Below are positions 6,918 through 10,987 of a stretch of 10,987 nt of DNA, one piece after another. The notes beneath the pieces were generated by a model. That model searched no databases. It was not told the DNA's origin and worked only from the letters and a program-made list of their open reading frames with translations. Origin of the DNA: RGIG4608 sp045643885 (GTDB taxonomy: Bacteria; Bacillota; Clostridia; Oscillospirales; CAG-272). The stretch covers positions 1 to 10,987 of the forward strand of contig JAZRFY010000025.1 of assembly GCA_045643885.1 (NCBI GenBank), in the 5' to 3' direction. Position numbers and translations under genes: made by a program. Position 1 is the first letter of the stretch; the number at the start of each line of letters is the position of its first letter.

Positions 6918-7925
6918 ATGAAGGGTTTAAATTTGGTTAGCTTTTTTGTTTCCATATTAGTGATTTTTGTGGCTTTTGTTATTATTGTTGCGCTATTTTT
7001 TAGTGGAGCAAAGGACAGCACGGATATAAGAATGTCCGAGGTGTCAGTATCGCACGAGAGCTATAATATACTGCTTCTTGGCAGGGATAAGGTGGCAGGA
7101 CTTTGCGACGTGATTACACTTGCATCCGTTGATATGAAAAAGGGTGAGGTGAATATTATGCAAATTCCTCGCGACACTTATTTCAATTATGGAAACGGTG
7201 ACCACAACAAGATAAACGGTGCGCCATGCGTTTTGTCCGTTTCAAAATTTGCAAACGAGCTTGCAAGTGCTCTTGGAATAAGCATCGACTATTACCTTTG
7301 CATCGACCTTGACACGCTTCAGGCTATGGTCGATATGATATCGGGCATTGAAATCGATATTCCTGTTGACATGGATTATGACGATCCTTCTCAAGGACTT
7401 TCTATTCATCTTGAGAAAGGCAAAAATTTGCTTAATGGCAAAGAGGCACTTGGATTTTTGAGATACAGGGCAGGGTATGCTACAGGAGACATCGGCAGAC
7501 TTGACGCTCAAAAGCTATTTTTGAATGCGTTTTTTGCAAGACTTTCCGAGCATAACGATCCGATACTCTTTTATAATCTTTTCAGACTTTTATCAAAGAA
7601 CTGTGAAACGAATATAAGAGAGCAGGACATTTTGTCAAAGGGAATAAAGCTTGGCGGCAAAAGGGATATGAAGGTTTTCTATATGACTGCACCGGGCGAG
7701 GCCGTTCAAAGTGAAAAAAGCGGTGCGTGGTACTATATTTTGTCCTCGTCTTCAGTGGGTGAGCTTTTAAATGAAAGATTTTCATCAGCTGAAAAAGATT
7801 TTGACAAGGACAATAAATTTGTTGACAAACTTGTAAAATCATTTTATGATATATACGAAAAGCGCTGTGAGGTGAAGATCTACAGTGCAAACGATATTGA
7901 AAACAATCTGATAAATATAAATTAA
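6918..7925 (+). CDS. LytR-CpsA-Psr (LCP) family wall polymer ligase
   Basis: Membrane-anchored LCP enzyme; the family moves glycopolymers (teichoic acids, capsule and similar) from undecaprenyl-phosphate carriers to peptidoglycan on the outer face of the membrane. The protein has 335 residues: a very short cytoplasmic start, one membrane anchor (about 5-28), then the LCP domain (about 48-260). Motifs seen are YNILLLGRD (49-57), IPRDTY (83-88), KINGA (98-102) and the C-terminal catalytic-pocket stretch FLRYRAGYATGDIGRLDAQ (180-198). The early aspartate motif reads GLCDVITL (61-68), without the Arg of the often-seen RSDT form. The last 75 residues are charged and unassigned. It is wedged between yqeK and rsfS, ten bases before rsfS. 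The polymer moved cannot be told from sequence, so no symbol is given. Confidence 0.92.
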   Translation: MKGLNLVSFFVSILVIFVAFVIIVALFFSGAKDSTDIRMSEVSVSHESYNILLLGRDKVAGLCDVITLASVDMKKGEVNIMQIPRDTYFNYGNGDHNKINGAPCVLSVSKFANELASALGISIDYYLCIDLDTLQAMVDMISGIEIDIPVDMDYDDPSQGLSIHLEKGKNLLNGKEALGFLRYRAGYATGDIGRLDAQKLFLNAFFARLSEHNDPILFYNLFRLLSKNCETNIREQDILSKGIKLGGKRDMKVFYMTAPGEAVQSEKSGAWYYILSSSSVGELLNERFSSAEKDFDKDNKFVDKLVKSFYDIYEKRCEVKIYSANDIENNLININ

Positions 7926-7935
7926 GGAGATTTCT

Positions 7936-8322
7936 ATGGAAGAAATGATCATGACAAACGAAGAGATCGTATCTCTTGAAAATGCAACTCCCCTTGAAGT
8001 AGCAAAGGCAGTTGAAACCTTCCTTGACAACAAAAAGGGTAGAGATATTAAGGTTCTTCACGTTGAGGACGTTACAAGCATTGCAGACTACTTTGTCGTT
8101 TGCACAGCTACAAGTAACACACACGTTAAAGCGCTTTCAGGTGAGGTTGAATATCAGCTCGAGCGCCGTGGAATAAACGCTTATCATATTGAGGGAAGAG
8201 ATAACAATTCTTGGGTAGTTCTTGACTATTGCAACGTTATCGTTCACATCTTCAACAGAGAGGCAAGAGATTTTTATAATCTTGACAAATTATACGAAAA
8301 TACTACAGCAGTAGAGGAATAA
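7936..8322 (+). CDS. rsfS: Ribosomal silencing factor RsfS
   Basis: Binds protein uL14 on the large subunit and blocks joining of the 30S and 50S subunits, lowering translation when nutrients run short. The protein has 128 residues, the typical length of this Iojap/DUF143 family. It contains VEDVTSIADYFVVCTATS (43-60), VKALSGEVEYQL (64-75) and the C-terminal block SWVVLDYCNVIVHIFNREAR (92-111) ending in FYNLDKLY. The start at 7936 has AAGGAGA (7924-7930) five bases upstream; ATGs at 7945 and 7951 are possible but worse placed. The position after yqeK and the LCP gene, and directly before leuS, matches the clostridial form of this cluster. Confidence 0.95.
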   Translation: MEEMIMTNEEIVSLENATPLEVAKAVETFLDNKKGRDIKVLHVEDVTSIADYFVVCTATSNTHVKALSGEVEYQLERRGINAYHIEGRDNNSWVVLDYCNVIVHIFNREARDFYNLDKLYENTTAVEE

Positions 8323-8325
8323 GCA

Positions 8326-10761
8326 ATGAAATACGAACATTTAAGCATTGAAAAAAAGTGGCAGGAATATTGGCAGAATAATCATACCTTCAAAACTGAC
8401 GTGTGGGATTTTTCAAAGCCCAAATATTATGTTCTCGACATGTTCCCTTATCCGTCCGGAGTAGGTCTTCACGCAGGTCACCCCGAGGGATATACGGCAA
8501 CTGACATCGTTTCAAGAATGAAGAGAATGCAGGGGTACAACGTTCTTCACCCCATGGGATATGACTCATTCGGTCTTCCTGCAGAGCAGTATGCAGTTAG
8601 CACAGGTAACCATCCTAATGGATTTACACAGACAAACATCAAGACGTTCTCAAATCAGCTTCGTGAGCTTGGCTTTGACTATGACTGGGATAAGATGATC
8701 GCAACAAGTGATCCCGACTTCTATAAGTGGACACAGTGGATATTCAAGCAGCTCTACCTTGACGGCTATGCACAGTACGTTGACATGCCTGTTAACTGGT
8801 GTGAGGAGCTTGGCACAGTTCTTTCTAACGACGAGGTTATCGACGGCAAGAGTGAACGTGGTGGTTTCCCCGTAATCCGCAAGAACATGAAGCAGTGGGT
8901 TATCAATCAGCCTGCATTTGCAGAGCAGCTTCTTGAGGGACTTAACGAAATCGATTGGCCCGAGTCCACAAAGCTTATGCAGAAGAACTGGATTGGCAAA
9001 TCCACAGGTGTTGAGGTTAAATTTGACATCGTTGGAGGCGGAGAATTCTCCATCTTCACAACTTGCATTGAAACAATCTACGGCATTACCTTTATGGTTC
9101 TTGCTCCCGATGGAGAAACTGTAAAGCAACTTATGCCCAGAATTGAAAATAAGGAAGAGGTTGAAGCTTATATTGCAGAAACTCTCAAGAAAAACGATAT
9201 GGACCGTACGGAGCTCAACAAGACAAAGTCAGGTTGTGAGCTTAAGGGTGTTACATGTATCAACCCTGTTAACGGCAGAGAAGTGAGAATGTTCATCGGC
9301 GACTTCGTTCTTGCAAGCTACGGCACAGGCGCAGTTATGGCAGTACCCTCACACGACCAGAGAGACTTTGAATATGCTTTGGCACACAATATCGATATGA
9401 TTCAGGTAATCGACGGTGACGAAAAGCTTGGTCACGTTGACGTGTCCGAAAAGGCATTTGAAAAGGGTGAATATCTTGGAAAGGGCTATCGCCTTATCAA
9501 CTCCGAGGAATTTACAGGTCTTACAGTAGAAGAGGCTAAGGAAGGCATCACATCTAAGCTTGAAGCTATTGGTGTTGCAAAGAGAACAGTTAACTACCAC
9601 TTCAGAGAGTGGATTTTCGCAAGACAGCGTTACTGGGGTGAGCCCGTTCCCGTTGTTCACAAGGAAAACGGTGAAATTCACGTGCTTGACGATGCAGAGC
9701 TTCCTTTGGTACTTCCCGAGCTTGAAAATTATAAGGGTGTTGGCGGTAAGGCTCCTCTTGAAAATGCAGAAGAATGGAAGATGTACGACAAGAACGGCGT
9801 AAAGGGTAAGAGAGAGACCTCTACTATGCCCGGTTCTGCAGGTTCAAGCTGGTACTTCCTCAGATACATAGATCCTAAGAATGATAATGCTTTGGCAGAT
9901 CCCGAGCTTCTTAAGCACTGGATGCCCGTTGACCTCTATATCGGTGGTCCTGAGCATGCAGTAGGTCACCTTATGTATTCAAGAATCTGGAACAGATATC
10001 TTTACGATAAGGGCATAGCTCCCACTAAGGAGCCCTTCAAAAAGCTCGTTCACCAGGGTATGATCCTTGGTTCTAACGGTATCAAGATGGGTAAGCGTTT
10101 CCCTGAGTTTGTAGTTAATCCCTCCGACGTTGTTCGTGAATACGGCGCAGATACACTCCGTCTTTACGAAATGTTCATGGGTCCTCTTGAGGTTTCCAAG
10201 CCTTGGAGCGATCAGGGTGTTGAAGGTGCAAGAAGATTCCTTAACCGTGTATGGGCATTCTTTACAGAGGCTGAAAACATCGTTGACGGTGAAGTTCCTG
10301 CTCTTGAAAAGGTATATCATAAGAGTGTTAAGAAGATTACTGAGGACTATGAAAAGCTTGCATTCAATACAGCTATTTCTCAGATGATGATCTTCGTTAA
10401 CGCAGTATATAAGGAAGGCAAGTGTCCCAGAGCTTATGCTGAGGGACTTATCAAGATGCTTTCTTGCATCTGTCCTCACATTGGTGAAGAGATGTGGTCA
10501 ATACTTGGTCATAACGAGAGCATCGCGTATGAAAGCTGGCCCACATACGATGAATCCAAGTGTGCAGACGATTCAATTGAGGTTGCAGTTCAGGTTAACG
10601 GTAAGCTTCGTGCAACAATTATGCTTCCTGTAAACTGTGATAAGGACGAGGCAATTGCTATTGCTAAGGCTGACGAAAAGGTTCAGGCAGCGATTGAGGG
10701 AAAGACTATCGTAAAAGAGATCTCCGTACCCAATAAAATTGTAAATATCGTTGTAAAATAA
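8326..10761 (+). CDS. leuS: Leucyl-tRNA synthetase with altered signature motifs
   Basis: Class Ia synthetase charging tRNA-Leu in the cytosol. The protein has 811 residues, within the normal range. The Rossmann-fold start has PYPSGVGLHAGHPEGY (41-56) with the HxGH motif. The CP1 editing domain (about 225-420) retains the late motif YGTGAVMAVPSHDQRDFEYA (332-351), including the conserved Asp. RQRYWGEP (433-440) follows, then the helical anticodon-binding domain with VQVNGKLR (755-762) near the C-terminus. Three signatures differ from the textbook forms: TTCIET (245-250) for TTRPDT, PGSAGSSWY (502-510) for PQWAGSSWY, and KMGKR (587-591) for KMSKS. The frame is intact and neighbouring residues are well conserved, so decay is unlikely. 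It starts three bases after rsfS with AGAGG (8313-8317) as ribosome binding site, so no T-box leader directly precedes it. Confidence 0.97.
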   Translation: MKYEHLSIEKKWQEYWQNNHTFKTDVWDFSKPKYYVLDMFPYPSGVGLHAGHPEGYTATDIVSRMKRMQGYNVLHPMGYDSFGLPAEQYAVSTGNHPNGFTQTNIKTFSNQLRELGFDYDWDKMIATSDPDFYKWTQWIFKQLYLDGYAQYVDMPVNWCEELGTVLSNDEVIDGKSERGGFPVIRKNMKQWVINQPAFAEQLLEGLNEIDWPESTKLMQKNWIGKSTGVEVKFDIVGGGEFSIFTTCIETIYGITFMVLAPDGETVKQLMPRIENKEEVEAYIAETLKKNDMDRTELNKTKSGCELKGVTCINPVNGREVRMFIGDFVLASYGTGAVMAVPSHDQRDFEYALAHNIDMIQVIDGDEKLGHVDVSEKAFEKGEYLGKGYRLINSEEFTGLTVEEAKEGITSKLEAIGVAKRTVNYHFREWIFARQRYWGEPVPVVHKENGEIHVLDDAELPLVLPELENYKGVGGKAPLENAEEWKMYDKNGVKGKRETSTMPGSAGSSWYFLRYIDPKNDNALADPELLKHWMPVDLYIGGPEHAVGHLMYSRIWNRYLYDKGIAPTKEPFKKLVHQGMILGSNGIKMGKRFPEFVVNPSDVVREYGADTLRLYEMFMGPLEVSKPWSDQGVEGARRFLNRVWAFFTEAENIVDGEVPALEKVYHKSVKKITEDYEKLAFNTAISQMMIFVNAVYKEGKCPRAYAEGLIKMLSCICPHIGEEMWSILGHNESIAYESWPTYDESKCADDSIEVAVQVNGKLRATIMLPVNCDKDEAIAIAKADEKVQAAIEGKTIVKEISVPNKIVNIVVK

Positions 10762-10786
10762 TTAAAAAACCCCTTGACAAAAGGGG
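10761..10786 (-). terminator. Terminator-like hairpin, U-run on the minus strand
   Basis: CCCCTT (10770-10775) pairs with AAGGGG (10781-10786) around a five-base loop. The run of six A at 10764-10769 becomes six U directly after the stem when read on the minus strand, the form of an intrinsic terminator for leftward transcripts. On the plus strand the stem is followed by AAATATGG, so it is not a standard stop for leuS mRNA. It also covers the -35 box of the rpsU promoter. Activity is inferred from sequence only. Confidence 0.45.
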
Positions 10787-10802
10787 AAATATGGTGTAAA
10801 AT
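10774..10802 (+). promoter_or_regulatory. Sigma-A promoter of rpsU
   Basis: A perfect -35 box TTGACA (10774-10779) is followed by a 17-base spacer and the -10 box TAAAAT (10797-10802), one mismatch from TATAAT. Transcription would start near 10809, giving a leader of about 60 bases before rpsU. This is the best promoter in the window and suggests that rpsU is transcribed separately from leuS. Confidence 0.85.
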
Positions 10803-10815
10803 ATATCAGTATATT

Positions 10816-10848
10816 GTTCGAGTATTATGTATAAGTATAAACTCGGAC
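10816..10848 (+). promoter_or_regulatory. Stem-loop in the rpsU leader
   Basis: GTTCGAGT (10816-10823) pairs with ACTCGGAC (10841-10848) through eight base pairs including one G-U, around a 17-base AT-rich loop. The stem ends four bases before the strong ribosome binding site AGGGGAGGG (10853-10861). It could be a regulatory site for ribosomal protein feedback or simply an mRNA 5' structure. The pairing is seen directly; the role is inferred. Confidence 0.4.
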
Positions 10849-10870
10849 CTTGAGGGGAGGGAAACAGAAA

Positions 10871-10987
10871 ATGGCAGAAGTAAGAGTTAAAGAAGGCGAA
10901 TCTTTGGATAGTGCTCTTCGTCGCTTCAAGCGCCAGTGCGCTCGTTCCGGTATCCTCACTGAACTTCGTAAGAGAGAACACTACGAA
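10871..10987 (+). CDS. rpsU: Ribosomal protein bS21 (3' end cut off by window)
   Basis: Small-subunit protein near the mRNA exit region of the 30S platform, where it supports initiation. The visible 39 residues, MAEVRVKEGE followed by SLDSALRRFKRQCARSG and ELRKREHYE, are the classic bS21 sequence. About 20 further basic residues are expected beyond the window. The ATG is ten bases after AGGGGAGGG (10853-10861), an unusually strong ribosome binding site. It has its own promoter 70-100 bases upstream and a structured leader. Confidence 0.97.
   Translation, partial: MAEVRVKEGESLDSALRRFKRQCARSGILTELRKREHYE

Noticed and set aside
7582..8124. Minus-strand open frame of 180 codons across the LCP gene and rsfS
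   Set aside because: Spans the ends of two sound plus-strand genes and shows no family motif; composition is that of a shadow frame.
9979..10479. Minus-strand open frame of 166 codons opposite leuS
   Set aside because: Antisense shadow of leuS with no recognisable domain, promoter or ribosome binding site.

Overview
The window looks like a housekeeping stretch of chromosome from an anaerobic, Gram-positive-type Firmicute, class Clostridia. An uncultured Oscillospirales/Ruminococcaceae-like lineage is my best guess. The grounds are the gene order, an FtsY without an acidic A domain, a LytR-CpsA-Psr wall enzyme, strong AAGGAG-type ribosome binding sites and a moderately AT-rich composition judged by eye. 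The placement comes from family knowledge, not a database search. All genes lie on the plus strand.

Layout, left to right: the 3' nine-tenths of smc (1-3263); ftsY, overlapping smc by 17 bases (3247-4152); an RdgB-type XTP/dITP pyrophosphatase (4164-4772); an unrecognised protein with two membrane segments and a PH/GRAM-like soluble part (4776-5255); yhbY (5272-5559); nadD (5563-6174); a 62-base gap with a perfect GC-rich palindrome; yqeK (6237-6866); a LytR-CpsA-Psr protein (6918-7925); rsfS (7936-8322); leuS (8326-10761); a 109-base gap with a clear sigma-A promoter and a leader stem-loop; and the 5' part of rpsU (10871-10987). The genes from smc to leuS are mostly separated by fewer than 20 bases or overlap, so they probably form one or two long operons. 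rpsU appears to start its own unit.

The cluster joins chromosome organisation (Smc), membrane targeting (FtsY), nucleotide-pool cleaning (RdgB, YqeK), NAD synthesis (NadD), ribosome assembly and silencing (YhbY, RsfS), tRNA charging (LeuS) and wall polymer attachment (LCP protein). The yhbY-nadD-yqeK-rsfS core resembles the known Firmicute block. No mobile element, CRISPR array, tRNA, rRNA or phage gene is visible. I see no convincing new multi-gene system. The points most worth a second look are the PH-like membrane protein, the altered signature motifs of LeuS, the rpsU leader structure, the palindrome before yqeK, and the hairpin nested in the rpsU promoter.
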